This document shows, piece by piece, positions 6,969 to 15,652 of a stretch of 38,199 nucleotides of DNA. The position numbers and the translations under genes were made by a program. Origin of the DNA: an uncultured Halieaceae bacterium. Lineage in GTDB: Bacteria > Pseudomonadota > Gammaproteobacteria > Pseudomonadales > Halieaceae. Every line of letters begins with the position of its first letter. Position 1 is the stretch's first letter. Where the stretch lies: NCBI GenBank assembly GCA_913045375.1, contig CAJWQE010000015.1, positions 1 through 38,199 on the forward strand. The letters are read 5' to 3'. A model generated the notes under the pieces. The model did not search any database, had not been told where the DNA came from, and saw nothing but the letters and a program-made list of their open reading frames with translations.

Positions 6969-9146
6969 ATGATGAATTGTCGTGATGGAATCCCCTCAAA
7001 GAAGCTCACCGGTTTATTTGCTGTAGGTTTATTGGCGGCTTGTTCGGGTGAGCCTGTAGAGCAGTCGAGCGAGGCTTTCAGTTCGATGGCGGATGTTCAC
7101 AATGACCCTGATGTGATTTCCGATACAGCCGATATTGATCAGTTATTAATAGAGCAAGATCCTGACGGAAACTGGATGGCGAGCGTTTTTGACGCTGACA
7201 CAGTATTGTTGGAGCGAGAGATACCCGCGTCAAATACTGTGGATGGTATCGAAGTTGCTTCTGAGGCTCGAGAGCGAAAAGCCTATTTTGGTGATCTGCA
7301 CGTTCACACAGGCTACTCATTTGATGGCTACGCCATGGGCACAATTGCCACACCTTATGACGCCTATAAATTTGCTCAAGGAGAGGCGATAAAGAACCCG
7401 GGCGGATTTGATATGCAGCTGTCACGCCCCTTAGATTTTTATGCCGTGACAGACCACGCGATGTTTCTCGGATTGGCGAAAGCCTCGGCCGAAGTGGCAA
7501 ATGAATTTTCTAAAACACCATTTTCCAAGCCATACAATGGTCTTAACTCTCCGGGAAATTTTGGGACAGATTTTTTGAGCAATCTCAGGCGGCTAGGAAC
7601 CTTTGCTGGTTTTTTGCCGGGAGCCGTCACGGGAATTCGCTCCGGCACCATTGATCGTGGTGAAGTACTAGAAATTGCTCGCTCTGCCTGGTTGGACAGT
7701 GTCAACGCGGCGGACATGAGCAACGATCCCGGAAGATTCACGGCGCTAGTAGGCTACGAGTACACATCCTCAACTGAGGACATGGGAAACCTTCATCGTA
7801 ATGTCATCTTCCGTGACAGCGCTCGGCTACCTAGAGAGCCGTTTTCGCGTTTCCACTCTGTGAATCCCGAGGATTTATGGGATTGGATGGATGCGTTGCG
7901 AGCCAAAGGTGTTGAGAGCCTTGCGATCCCCCATAACTCAAATGGGTCAAACGGTCAGATGTTCAAGCTCGAGGACTGGGCTGGTGACCCGATGGATGAT
8001 GAATACACTGCGCAGCGAATCCGAAATGAGCCCGTAGTTGAAATCACCCAAGTGAAAGGAACTTCAGAGACTCACCCACTGATTTCAACCCGCGACGAGT
8101 TCGCTGGGTTTGAAATCATGCCCTATAGAGTGGCTACCAATGCGTTAAGCAACCTAGAAGGCTCTTATGTGAGAGGTGCCTTGTTAGATGGGTTGGTTTT
8201 GGAGCAGCAGGGTGTCGTAAATCCCTACAACTTCGGTGTAATCGGATCGAGCGATACTCACTCAGCCGCCGCAGCGGTCGAGGAGGACAATTTTGTCTCT
8301 AAGTTGGGATTACTGTCGAGCGAAGCTACGCAGCGAGGTTCGGTTCCCTTGGAGGGAGTAGATGCACAAACCTACTTCTGGGGTAGCAAAGCCGTGGCAC
8401 TAACAAACCCATCTCCCAGAGGCGGCGCAGCCTACACAAAGATCAACGGTAAAGTTTATTTGGGAGGTGCCACGCCAACATTTGGTGCATCGGGCTTGGC
8501 TGGGATCTGGGCGGAAGAAAATACGAGAGAGTCACTTTATGATGCACTGCGTCGCAAAGAAGTCTTCGCTACGTCTGGACCGAGAATTCAGGTGCGATTT
8601 TTTGCGGGCGTCAATCTAGACGAATCTATATTAGACACGGCTACAGGCATAGAGCGTGCATACGAGGTCGGGGTGCCAATGGGTGACGAGATTAGCCTCT
8701 CACAGGCAAGCGGGGAGATACCAAAGTTTTTAGTGATGGCCCTCGCAGATCCAAGAAGTGCCCCGCTGCAACGCTTGCAAATTATTAAAGGTTGGGTGGA
8801 TGACGCCGGGCAGACTTATGAGGAGGTCATCGATGTTGCCTGCGCCAAAGGCGCTGTGGTTGACCCTGAAACCAAACGTTGTCCCGACAACGGGGCGCGT
8901 GTAGACATCTCAAGTTGTGCGATCAACCCGGAGACAGGGGACGCTCAGCTGTCCGCGCTGTGGAGTGATCCGGAATTTGACCCAGAAGTTCGCGCCTTCT
9001 ATTACGCACGTGTCATCGAGAATCCCACCTGTCGGTGGTCGACGTGGGATGCTATTCGCGCGGGAGTAGAGCCTCGGCCAGACTTGGCAAAAACGCTGCA
9101 AGAGCGAGCGTGGTCCTCGCCCATCAATATCATTCCCGGTGATTAA
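6969..9146 (+). CDS. DUF3604 (PHP-like) lipoprotein
   Basis: The 725-residue product begins with a lipoprotein signal (lipobox LAAC, Cys25), so it is probably anchored in the outer membrane facing the periplasm. The DUF3604 region starts at about residue 103 with KAYFGDLHVHTGYSFDG (His111, His113) and continues with DFYAVTDHAMF (Asp162, His163), IPHNSNGSNGQMF, IGSSDTHSAAA and VFATSGPRI. These His/Asp motifs resemble metal sites of PHP-type phosphoesterases, but the activity of the family is not established. Cysteines near the C-terminus (DVACAKG, KRCPD, SSCAIN, NPTCRW) may form disulfides. GAGGT stands upstream of the ATG. The gene converges on pxpC with 7 bp between. Marine gammaproteobacteria often carry several paralogues. 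Confidence 0.88.
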   Translation: MMNCRDGIPSKKLTGLFAVGLLAACSGEPVEQSSEAFSSMADVHNDPDVISDTADIDQLLIEQDPDGNWMASVFDADTVLLEREIPASNTVDGIEVASEARERKAYFGDLHVHTGYSFDGYAMGTIATPYDAYKFAQGEAIKNPGGFDMQLSRPLDFYAVTDHAMFLGLAKASAEVANEFSKTPFSKPYNGLNSPGNFGTDFLSNLRRLGTFAGFLPGAVTGIRSGTIDRGEVLEIARSAWLDSVNAADMSNDPGRFTALVGYEYTSSTEDMGNLHRNVIFRDSARLPREPFSRFHSVNPEDLWDWMDALRAKGVESLAIPHNSNGSNGQMFKLEDWAGDPMDDEYTAQRIRNEPVVEITQVKGTSETHPLISTRDEFAGFEIMPYRVATNALSNLEGSYVRGALLDGLVLEQQGVVNPYNFGVIGSSDTHSAAAAVEEDNFVSKLGLLSSEATQRGSVPLEGVDAQTYFWGSKAVALTNPSPRGGAAYTKINGKVYLGGATPTFGASGLAGIWAEENTRESLYDALRRKEVFATSGPRIQVRFFAGVNLDESILDTATGIERAYEVGVPMGDEISLSQASGEIPKFLVMALADPRSAPLQRLQIIKGWVDDAGQTYEEVIDVACAKGAVVDPETKRCPDNGARVDISSCAINPETGDAQLSALWSDPEFDPEVRAFYYARVIENPTCRWSTWDAIRAGVEPRPDLAKTLQERAWSSPINIIPGD

Positions 9147-9153
9147 TAGCGCC

Positions 9154-10020
9154 TCAGCTATCGATTAAACTGAGTACCAATTCATCACCGACTTTTAGGT
9201 GCGCGAGCTGGTCTAGCGACTGACTTGCGCATTGCAACACGCGTGGATAGCCACCGATGGTTTGGCCATCTCTCATTAATATGATCGCCTGCCCACCATG
9301 AGTCAGTTGGACAGTCCCGGGCTGAACACCCGATGACACCATTTTAACGCGACGCTTATCCTCGCGCAGTTGGATTTGGGTGTCGGTGCGCAAACCAACC
9401 CGGTTCGACGGATCGATTACTCGGATGCGCTTGGACAGGAGCTGCGATTGGCCATGATGGTCCAGCCACTCGTACTCAGGGCCTGGTGATACCTTGATGA
9501 TCTTGCTGGGTGTTTGAGGCACAAGCAGCGTGGACGGCCACGGTTTGACCGATCTATCTCGTGTCTCTAGAACATCGCCTCTCGTCCAGACTGCGCCTGG
9601 CAAGAGCTCATGACTTCCGATCCTAAGGGCGCTTGCGCTTCCCAACCAACGCTCAGCATGCCACTGGCCTGAGACCGAGAGGTAGGCGCGACATCCGTTG
9701 CCGGATGACTTGATGATGAGCTCATCTCCCGGGTTTACCGAGATTGGAAGAAGCGGAGGCTGCGGTTCACCATTTAGCAGCAGATCAAAACCGCTTCCGA
9801 CAAGCGCAACTCGTCCTGCTTCAAGGCAGTGTAAATGCGGTCCGGAGAGGGTGACCTCCAAAACCGGCGCGGCGAGGGCGTTCCCCACCAGATGGTTCGC
9901 GTACCGCATGGCACTTCTATCGAGCGCACCTCCGGTGGGTACGCCCATATGCGTATGGCCGGGCCGTCCCAAATCTTGGGTAGTGGTTCTTAAGCCGCTC
10001 GTGACGAACTGGAGCTTCAT
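9154..10020 (-). CDS. pxpC: 5-oxoprolinase subunit PxpC (biotin-dependent carboxyltransferase-like)
   Basis: PxpABC hydrolyses 5-oxoproline (pyroglutamate), a spontaneous damage product of glutamine/glutamate, to glutamate with ATP. This 288-residue protein shows the KipA/PxpC opening TTTQDLGRPGHTHMGVPTGGALD, then RYANHLVGN and VLEVTLSGP, later PGPEYEWL and a closing GGYPRVLQCASQSLDQLAHLKVGD. Length fits the family (about 300). Its start codon overlaps the end of pxpB by 4 bp, so it is the last gene of a coupled minus-strand operon. Confidence 0.93.
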   Translation of the reverse strand: MKLQFVTSGLRTTTQDLGRPGHTHMGVPTGGALDRSAMRYANHLVGNALAAPVLEVTLSGPHLHCLEAGRVALVGSGFDLLLNGEPQPPLLPISVNPGDELIIKSSGNGCRAYLSVSGQWHAERWLGSASALRIGSHELLPGAVWTRGDVLETRDRSVKPWPSTLLVPQTPSKIIKVSPGPEYEWLDHHGQSQLLSKRIRVIDPSNRVGLRTDTQIQLREDKRRVKMVSSGVQPGTVQLTHGGQAIILMRDGQTIGGYPRVLQCASQSLDQLAHLKVGDELVLSLIDS

Positions 10021-10751
10021 CGACGGGTCGCCTGCTTGGTCAGTGACGCGATGGGTCGCTGTTCCAACGCTTCGAATACCTCGGGAGTAACGGCTTCAAA
10101 GCGGATTCGATCGTTAGCTTGAAATAGCGCTGGCGGGTCAGCCTGAGTTTGGAAGACAGTGAAGGGCAGTCGACCTATGATCCGCCATCCGCCCGGCGAG
10201 TCGAAGGGATAAATGCCGGCTTGAGTACCGGCAATGGCAATCGATGATGCAGGCACCGTTGCTCGCGGATCCCGCAGACGGTTGCAGTGCAGTGCGTCTG
10301 GAAGATTCCCGAGGTAAGTAAAGCCCGGAAGAAAACCAACCGCATGGACGCGATATTCTGTAGCGCAAAAGCAATCAACGATGGATTGCCAGTCTCGCGA
10401 TAGTTCCGTCTCGAGTGCGGTGCGGTCGAGCGCGTAGGGCTCGTCGAAGCATGCGGGTAAAGACCACTGATTTCCCTCCGGTATATCTTTGACGTTGATG
10501 GTATTCGCGATGGCATGGATCTCGTTCTGCAGGGCGGAGTGTTGCACTTGGTCGGGCTCAAAACAGACGAGTAGGCTGTTGTAGCTTGGCGTCGTTTGGG
10601 TAATACCGCGGGTGCGCTGTCGCAAAATTTGAGAATCAAGGGCCATTACAATGTCGCTTGACGCATCGGAGCTCCCGGCATCGATATCGACGAGTAGGGC
10701 CGAATCACCGAAGGGCCGAATCGCCATCTTGAATGCCAGAGATTGGGTCAT
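10017..10751 (-). CDS. pxpB: 5-oxoprolinase subunit PxpB (KipI family)
   Basis: The 244-residue product shows the KipI/PxpB pattern: IRPFGDSALLVDI at the start, TPSYNSLLVCFEP, VHAVGFLPGFTYLGNLPDAL, RLRDPRATVPASSIAIAG, and the cyclophilin-like C-terminal segment YPFDSPGGWRIIGR. It pairs with PxpC to form the ATP-using half of 5-oxoprolinase. It overlaps pxpA by 4 bp and pxpC by 4 bp. In Bacillus the related KipI/KipA act on a sensor kinase, but the adjacent pxpA here points to the metabolic role. Confidence 0.93.
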   Translation of the reverse strand: MTQSLAFKMAIRPFGDSALLVDIDAGSSDASSDIVMALDSQILRQRTRGITQTTPSYNSLLVCFEPDQVQHSALQNEIHAIANTINVKDIPEGNQWSLPACFDEPYALDRTALETELSRDWQSIVDCFCATEYRVHAVGFLPGFTYLGNLPDALHCNRLRDPRATVPASSIAIAGTQAGIYPFDSPGGWRIIGRLPFTVFQTQADPPALFQANDRIRFEAVTPEVFEALEQRPIASLTKQATRR

Positions 10752-11506
10752 GTTGCGCCGATGGTTAGACCGCGGGAGATCAGGTGGTTACTGATGAGCG
10801 TTAGATGTTCTAACGCACCCGGTGTGTCGCTGTGGACGCAAATGCTTTGAGCTTGCAGTGGTAGCCACTTGCCGTTGATAGATTCGACTCGCGAATGCTC
10901 AACGATTGACATTATTTGCGCTACCGCTGTCTCAGGTTCGGTAATCACGGCGCCATCCTGACATCGGGGGCTCAGCTGGCCGTCATCGGCATAGCGTCGA
11001 TCGGCAAATGCCTCACCAAGAAATGGCACAGCAAGATCCTCACAGATTGCGCTGCAATGACTCCCAGCTAGCCCCATAATTTTCAGCGTCGGATCAAACT
11101 CTTTAATCGTCGTGACGACAAGTGACGTCAGCTCAGCATCTCGCGCCATATCGTTGTAGAGCGCGCCGTGAGGTTTTACGAAGCTCAATTCGCCACCTAG
11201 TTCAGTAACAATGGCTTTGAGTGCAGCAGTCTGCTCGGTTATTGATGCGGATAGTGCGCTTCCTGATATCGACATTGACTGGCGACCGAAGTTTCCTCGA
11301 TCTGGATAGGACGGGTGTGCGCCAATTCGCAGTCCGGCATCCAGTGCTGACGCTGCCGTTTCTCTCATGGTGTGCTCAGAACCGGCATGCCCGCCGCAAG
11401 CGATGGAACAGCTACTAATAAAGCGCATTAATTCGCGATCCAGCGCAGCACTGGCGTCGGTTTCACCTTCACCCATGTCGCAATTCAAATCGATATGCCG
11501 TGACAT
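10748..11506 (-). CDS. pxpA: 5-oxoprolinase subunit PxpA (LamB/YcsF family)
   Basis: The 252-residue product has the diagnostic motifs DLNCDMGEG (residues about 6-14), SCSIACGGHAG, GLRIGAHPSYPDR, FVKPHGALYNDMA, FLGEAFADRRYADDGQLSPR and CVHSDTPGA. It is the metal-dependent hydrolase-like subunit of PxpABC. Its start lies one base downstream of the stop of the transporter gene, so both are surely on one transcript. Length matches the family (about 245-255). Confidence 0.95.
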   Translation of the reverse strand: MSRHIDLNCDMGEGETDASAALDRELMRFISSCSIACGGHAGSEHTMRETAASALDAGLRIGAHPSYPDRGNFGRQSMSISGSALSASITEQTAALKAIVTELGGELSFVKPHGALYNDMARDAELTSLVVTTIKEFDPTLKIMGLAGSHCSAICEDLAVPFLGEAFADRRYADDGQLSPRCQDGAVITEPETAVAQIMSIVEHSRVESINGKWLPLQAQSICVHSDTPGALEHLTLISNHLISRGLTIGAT

Positions 11507-11507
11507 C

Positions 11508-12716
11508 TCAGAGCCATCCTACGGCTAGCAAGATACTGCGTGAGCCGAGCACGAGTGTGATACACACTACTAGGCATCCCAGAAGATTCTGGAGCGCGTT
11601 ATTTGAGCGCTCGCCAAGCAGCGTTTTATCGTTCGAAACCCACAGTATGAAGATTGCGATAATTGGCAGAAGCGCACCATTCGCTATTTGCGCCAGCAGA
11701 ATCAGTTGCAGTGGTTTCACGCTCAGGCTGGCGAATAGAACACCGATGACAATCACGGACTGCCAGGTCCAGCGGAAAACGCGATCTTTCAATTCGGGGC
11801 GCAACTTGACGATCTCAGTGACAGCGTAGCCTGCCGCAAGTGGTGCGGTGATAGCGGACGATAATCCGGCCGCCAAAAAACCAGTGGCGAGAAAGATGCT
11901 GGATGAGTCCCCCAGTAATGGCGCGAGTGTGGGCGCTAGGTCGTTTAGTGATGTCACCGGCGTCCCCGCACCATGAAGTGCGGCAGCCGCCGTTATGACA
12001 ATGCATAAAGTGATCAGGCCGCCACCGATTACCGAGACAGTGATGTCACGTCGTGCCTCGGTTAAGGTCACGCCCTGCGTGACATGACGTTTCAGCGTCG
12101 AGGCGTGCAAGAATAGGTTGTAGGGTACGACCGTCGTCCCGATAAGACCGATAACCACTAACGCGCCATTTTCGGGGATGCTCGGTGTCATCAGCCCTTT
12201 AATAATGTCGACGACAGGAGGTGCGACCACAATGGCAGTGCTGGCGAACACCAGCGCCATGCAGATGACCAAGCCAACCAGAACGCGCTCGATTACGTGA
12301 AACTTCTCAGACGCCAAAAGCGCAAAGGCGATCAAGCCAATAAATACGCCCCAAAGATTGATACCCGTGACGCTGACAGCGGGTAGTCCAACGGCAGCAC
12401 CCGTGATGTTGCCTGCTTCATAGGCGGCATTGCCAATAAATATGGCGCAGATGACCAAGGCAGCCGCAGGAATATACAGGCCGCTCTTCTGCGTCTTCTG
12501 CACGATGGCATCACCGAGCCCCAGTTTGCCAATCACACCCAAGCGGCACGTCATCTCTTGAAGCACCAGTGTGGCTACTACTGAGAACGCAACGGCCCAC
12601 AGCAGCGTAAAACCGAAGTTGCCACCGGCTAGCGTGGCGGTGGTGACGGTGCCGGGTCCAATAAACGCCGCTGCGACCATGGCGCCGGGACCAAACTGTT
12701 GTCGCGAGTGACTCAT
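11508..12716 (-). CDS. Nramp-fold transporter lacking the metal-binding motifs, linked to 5-oxoprolinase
   Basis: The 402-residue multi-spanning protein is clearly Nramp-related: GPGAMVAAAFIGPGT...GFTLLWAVAFSVVATLVLQEMTCRLGV in TM1-TM2, GNAAYEAGNITGAAVG in TM3, VVIGLIGTTVVPYNLFLHAS in TM6. The metal-ligand motif of TM1, DPGN, reads GPGT (residues 20-23), and the TM6 motif MPHN reads VPYN (197-200), so the Asp, Asn and Met ligands are absent. It therefore probably does not carry Mn2+/Fe2+. The gene heads the pxpABC operon, as a similar Nramp-like gene (ycsG) neighbours ycsF in Bacillus; uptake of 5-oxoproline or a related organic solute is inferred. The ATG at 12716 is preferred; an upstream in-frame ATG at 12812 would add 32 non-hydrophobic residues. 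Confidence 0.85.
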   Translation of the reverse strand: MSHSRQQFGPGAMVAAAFIGPGTVTTATLAGGNFGFTLLWAVAFSVVATLVLQEMTCRLGVIGKLGLGDAIVQKTQKSGLYIPAAALVICAIFIGNAAYEAGNITGAAVGLPAVSVTGINLWGVFIGLIAFALLASEKFHVIERVLVGLVICMALVFASTAIVVAPPVVDIIKGLMTPSIPENGALVVIGLIGTTVVPYNLFLHASTLKRHVTQGVTLTEARRDITVSVIGGGLITLCIVITAAAALHGAGTPVTSLNDLAPTLAPLLGDSSSIFLATGFLAAGLSSAITAPLAAGYAVTEIVKLRPELKDRVFRWTWQSVIVIGVLFASLSVKPLQLILLAQIANGALLPIIAIFILWVSNDKTLLGERSNNALQNLLGCLVVCITLVLGSRSILLAVGWL

Positions 12717-12865
12717 GACTGTGAAGGATGTATCTCCGTTTTCTGCAACCCTCAGTCTAGCTCGAACCGACCGATGCTGAAAAATGTCGATGCGTTGGGG
12801 AATCGTCCGCATTTCGCCGGGTTCTGGTTTAGACTATCGCTTTATTGATCACGCAGGAGCTAGGC

Positions 12866-13582
12866 ATGGGGCGCGCCTACCAAAACCGCAAAGAGTCGAT
12901 GGCCAAAACAGCAGCGATGAAGACCGCTGTTTACTCTAGATACAGCCGCGAGATTTACATGGCGGCTAAAGGCGGTGGTACCGACCCTTCAGCAAACCTG
13001 ACGCTTCGCTCGTTGATAGACAGAGCAAAGAAAGATCAGGTTCCCTCACACGTGATCGAGAAGGCGATTGACAAGGCAAGCTCGGGAGTTGGCGAGGATT
13101 TTCAAATTGCGCGTTATGAGGGGTTTGGTCCCGGTGGCACCATGCTGCTGGTCGACTGCCTAACCGATAACGCCAATCGAACCATCGGTGAGGTGCGTCC
13201 CGCCTTCACCAAAGGCAAAGGGAAGATGGGTACACCCGGGACCGTTGCGCACATGTTCGAGCACGCGGCGGTGTTCGTCTTTAAAGGGGATGAAGAGGCC
13301 GTGCTTGAGTGCCTCATTATGGCCGACGTTGACGTGCTTGAAGTTGAGAGCGAAGAGGACATGGTTACGGTGATAGCGCCCAACACCGAGTTCGCTAAGG
13401 CGCGTAACGCGTTAACGGTTGAATACGGCGATATCGATTTCGATGTGGATGAAATCCAGTTTGTACCCAAAGGTGAGACTGTCATCGCGGGTGAGGATGT
13501 TGAGCAGTTTGAGAAGCTTCTCGACCTACTCAATAACTGCGAGGACGTTCAAAATGTCTTCCACGACGCCAAGTACGACTAG
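12866..13582 (+). CDS. YebC/PmpR family protein, YeeN-type
   Basis: The 238-residue product begins [15 protein letters not shown] and continues with [63 protein letters not shown] and [20 protein letters not shown], the three-domain YebC/TACO1 pattern. The MGR... opening resembles the shorter E. coli paralogue YeeN rather than the ruvC-linked YebC. Family members have been described as DNA-binding regulators and, more recently, as translation factors that help ribosomes at difficult sequences. The start at 12866 is set by CAGGAGC seven bases before it; the frame's earlier start at 12845 is unsupported. It is divergent from the transporter/pxp operon. Confidence 0.9.
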   Translation: MGRAYQNRKESMAKTAAMKTAVYSRYSREIYMAAKGGGTDPSANLTLRSLIDRAKKDQVPSHVIEKAIDKASSGVGEDFQIARYEGFGPGGTMLLVDCLTDNANRTIGEVRPAFTKGKGKMGTPGTVAHMFEHAAVFVFKGDEEAVLECLIMADVDVLEVESEEDMVTVIAPNTEFAKARNALTVEYGDIDFDVDEIQFVPKGETVIAGEDVEQFEKLLDLLNNCEDVQNVFHDAKYD

Positions 13583-13595
13583 TTACCTCTCGCAC

Positions 13596-14021
13596 TTAAC
13601 TGTCGAAGGTGGCGAACAGATCGTCATCATTTGCGAAGCTTTTGAACTCTAGGGCGTAACCATTCGGGTCTTGAAAAAAGACAGTACGCTGTTCGCCGGG
13701 TGTTCCTTCAAACCTGATACTTGGCTCAATAATCATGTTCACCTTTCCCTCGATGCGCTCACACAGGGTTCGGTGGGCATCGGGTGTTAGCACGACGCCA
13801 AAGTGGGGGATAGGGACGCTGTGGGCATCCACTGGATTATGGGATTGCGGCAAGGGTCCAGCACCTGTCACGTGGAATACGAGCTGATGACCAAAGAAGT
13901 CAAGATCTATCCAGTCATCACTGGTTCGTCCCGTCTTACAACCCAACATATCGCAATAAAAACGACGCGTTAGTTCCAGGTCTTCGGTAGGCAGCGCGAG
14001 ATGAAAAGGGCGAACGTTCAC
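13596..14021 (-). CDS. VOC-fold (glyoxalase/bleomycin-resistance-like) protein
   Basis: The 141-residue product has the vicinal-oxygen-chelate pattern: FHLALPTEDLELTRRFYCDMLGC at the N-terminus, HQLVFHV in the middle, PHFGVVL, and the C-terminal VFFQDPNGYALEFKSF. His8, the middle Gln/His and the Glu of ALEFK are candidate metal ligands. Such proteins may be lyases, isomerases or dioxygenases, and the substrate cannot be read from sequence. It converges on the YebC-type gene with 13 bp between. Confidence 0.87.
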   Translation of the reverse strand: MNVRPFHLALPTEDLELTRRFYCDMLGCKTGRTSDDWIDLDFFGHQLVFHVTGAGPLPQSHNPVDAHSVPIPHFGVVLTPDAHRTLCERIEGKVNMIIEPSIRFEGTPGEQRTVFFQDPNGYALEFKSFANDDDLFATFDS

Positions 14022-14261
14022 TGAATACTCCGTAGTGTCTGAGGTAGACGGTGAGGTCAGATCAACACTGTGGCATCACCGGTCGGGCAAGCCGAAGTTT
14101 AAGTGCTACTCACCCTCTCCGTCAGTAGCGGCGGGCCCAGTAAAGAATGACTCACTATTGGGCTCAAGTACCACCGCGTTTGCGCACCACTTGGCCAAAG
14201 ATTTCACGATGACACAAATGAATGCGGGTGACGAGATTCAGTGCGTGGATTCAAAACATTC
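14022..14261. other. intergenic stretch upstream of the acyl-CoA operon
   Basis: The 363-bp gap between the VOC gene and the acyl-CoA dehydrogenase. Its right end holds the promoter and palindrome listed separately. The left 240 bp contains an open frame (14035-14325) with no recognisable domain, a poor start and atypical composition, which I do not accept as a gene. A minus-strand promoter for the VOC gene is presumably here but I cannot point to it. Confidence 0.5.
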
Positions 14262-14290
14262 TTGTGAGTCAAAAAAACATACTGTATGTT
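14262..14290 (+). promoter_or_regulatory. promoter with perfect palindrome over the -10, upstream of the acyl-CoA operon
   Basis: TTGTGA (14262-14267), 17 bp, TATGTT (14285-14290) gives a plausible sigma70 promoter. The 15-bp perfect palindrome AACATACTGTATGTT (14276-14290) covers its spacer end and -10. Such placement and symmetry are typical of a repressor operator, for example of the TetR family that often controls fatty-acid genes. No regulator gene is in the window. The first gene starts 95 bp downstream. Confidence 0.55.
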
Positions 14291-14384
14291 CAAATCACGT
14301 TAAGTGGCGCGGAATTAAGTGGTAAAACATGCGCCCTTGAATCACTCAAAGAGCCGAACATAACGTCATAAAAAGGGGTAGGTT

Positions 14385-15632
14385 ATGGACTTAGGTGTCT
14401 CCGAAAAAGTTGCGCCCATTCTCGAAAGTGTCCGCAATTTCATCAACGACGAAGTACTTCCACTGGAAGAAGAATATAAAGCGCAAATCGAGATCGGATC
14501 TCCCTGGGAATTTACCGATCGCCAGACTGAAATTCTTGAGAGCTTAAAGTCAAAAGCGCGAGCTCAAGGGCTGTGGAACTTCTTCCTGACCGATAAAAAT
14601 GGCACTGGCCTCAACACGGTCGAGTACGCTTACCTCGCAGAGGAAATGGGTCGCTCTTACATTGGCGCCGAGGTTTTCAACTGCAGTGCACCCGACACGG
14701 GTAACATGGAAGTCATCCACAAATACGGAACTGAGGCTCAGAAAAAACAGTGGCTTGAGCCACTAATGAATGGCGAGATTCGTTCCTGCTTTGGCATGAC
14801 TGAGCCCGATGTCGCTTCGTCTGATGCGACCAATATTTGCACGCATGCTGTCCTCGAGGGCGACGAGTGGGTCATCAACGGAGAAAAGCACTGGACCAGC
14901 GGGGCAGGTGATCCTCGATGTAAGGTCATGATCTGCATGGTGAAGACTGATTTCGAGGCACCCAAGCATCTTCAGCAGTCTCAGATTTTGGTGCCGATGG
15001 ACACGCCCGGAGTAGAAATCGTCCGTCCATTGACCGTGTTTAACAACGTTGATGCCCCACATGGTCACATGCGCGTCAAACTTAATAATGTACGCGTTCC
15101 CAAGGACAACATTATCTTGGGCCCCGGTCGTGGTTTTGAGATTTCTCAGGGACGTTTAGGCCCAGGTCGAATCCACCACTGTATGCGTTCGATCGGTGCT
15201 GCAGAGAAGGCACTCGACTTACTTTGTAAGCGCGCCACAACGCGAACTGCCTTTGGGCGCCCTTTGGCGAAACTCGGCGGTAACATCGACATTATCGCGG
15301 ATGCGCGGATGAACATTGAGCAGGCACGACTGCTCACGTTGAAAACAGCCTGGATGATGGACACGGTTGATCCAAAAGAGGCCCGTATCTGGATCTCGAT
15401 GATCAAAACAGTTGTTCCTAATATGGCTCTCAAAGTGATTGATGATGCTATTCAGATGCACGGTGGTATTGGCGTTTCAAATGACACGCCGCTTGCAAAT
15501 ATGTGGGCCGGCCAGCGGACACTTCGATTGGCTGACGGGCCTGACGCCGTTCACCGCATGGTTGTCGGAAGACACGAGCTGAAGGGGTACACCATGGTCG
15601 AGGAGACCGGTGCGACCTTCCGCGACGGTTAA
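14385..15632 (+). CDS. acyl-CoA dehydrogenase (ACAD10/11-like)
   Basis: FAD enzyme for the first beta-oxidation step, making trans-2-enoyl-CoA. The 415-residue protein shows the N-terminal helical domain, CFGMTEPDVASSDATNI (FAD/substrate strand), WVINGEKHWTSGAGDPRCK, the RTAFGRPLAKLGG arginine motif and IQMHGGIGVSNDTPLANMWAGQRTLRLADGPDAVHR. The ADGPD segment, where medium-chain enzymes carry the catalytic Glu of EGT, is characteristic of the ACAD10/11-type branch; Asp may be the base. GGGG precedes the ATG. It is the first of seven same-strand genes; MaoC follows 20 bp later. Substrate likely a branched, long or hydroxylated acyl-CoA, by family only. Confidence 0.92.
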   Translation: MDLGVSEKVAPILESVRNFINDEVLPLEEEYKAQIEIGSPWEFTDRQTEILESLKSKARAQGLWNFFLTDKNGTGLNTVEYAYLAEEMGRSYIGAEVFNCSAPDTGNMEVIHKYGTEAQKKQWLEPLMNGEIRSCFGMTEPDVASSDATNICTHAVLEGDEWVINGEKHWTSGAGDPRCKVMICMVKTDFEAPKHLQQSQILVPMDTPGVEIVRPLTVFNNVDAPHGHMRVKLNNVRVPKDNIILGPGRGFEISQGRLGPGRIHHCMRSIGAAEKALDLLCKRATTRTAFGRPLAKLGGNIDIIADARMNIEQARLLTLKTAWMMDTVDPKEARIWISMIKTVVPNMALKVIDDAIQMHGGIGVSNDTPLANMWAGQRTLRLADGPDAVHRMVVGRHELKGYTMVEETGATFRDG

Positions 15633-15652
15633 GCAAATAGGAGATACGAGAG

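Noticed and set aside
14035..14325. 96-residue open frame before the acyl-CoA operon
   Set aside because: No domain, no ribosome site, mixed composition, and it covers the promoter/palindrome.
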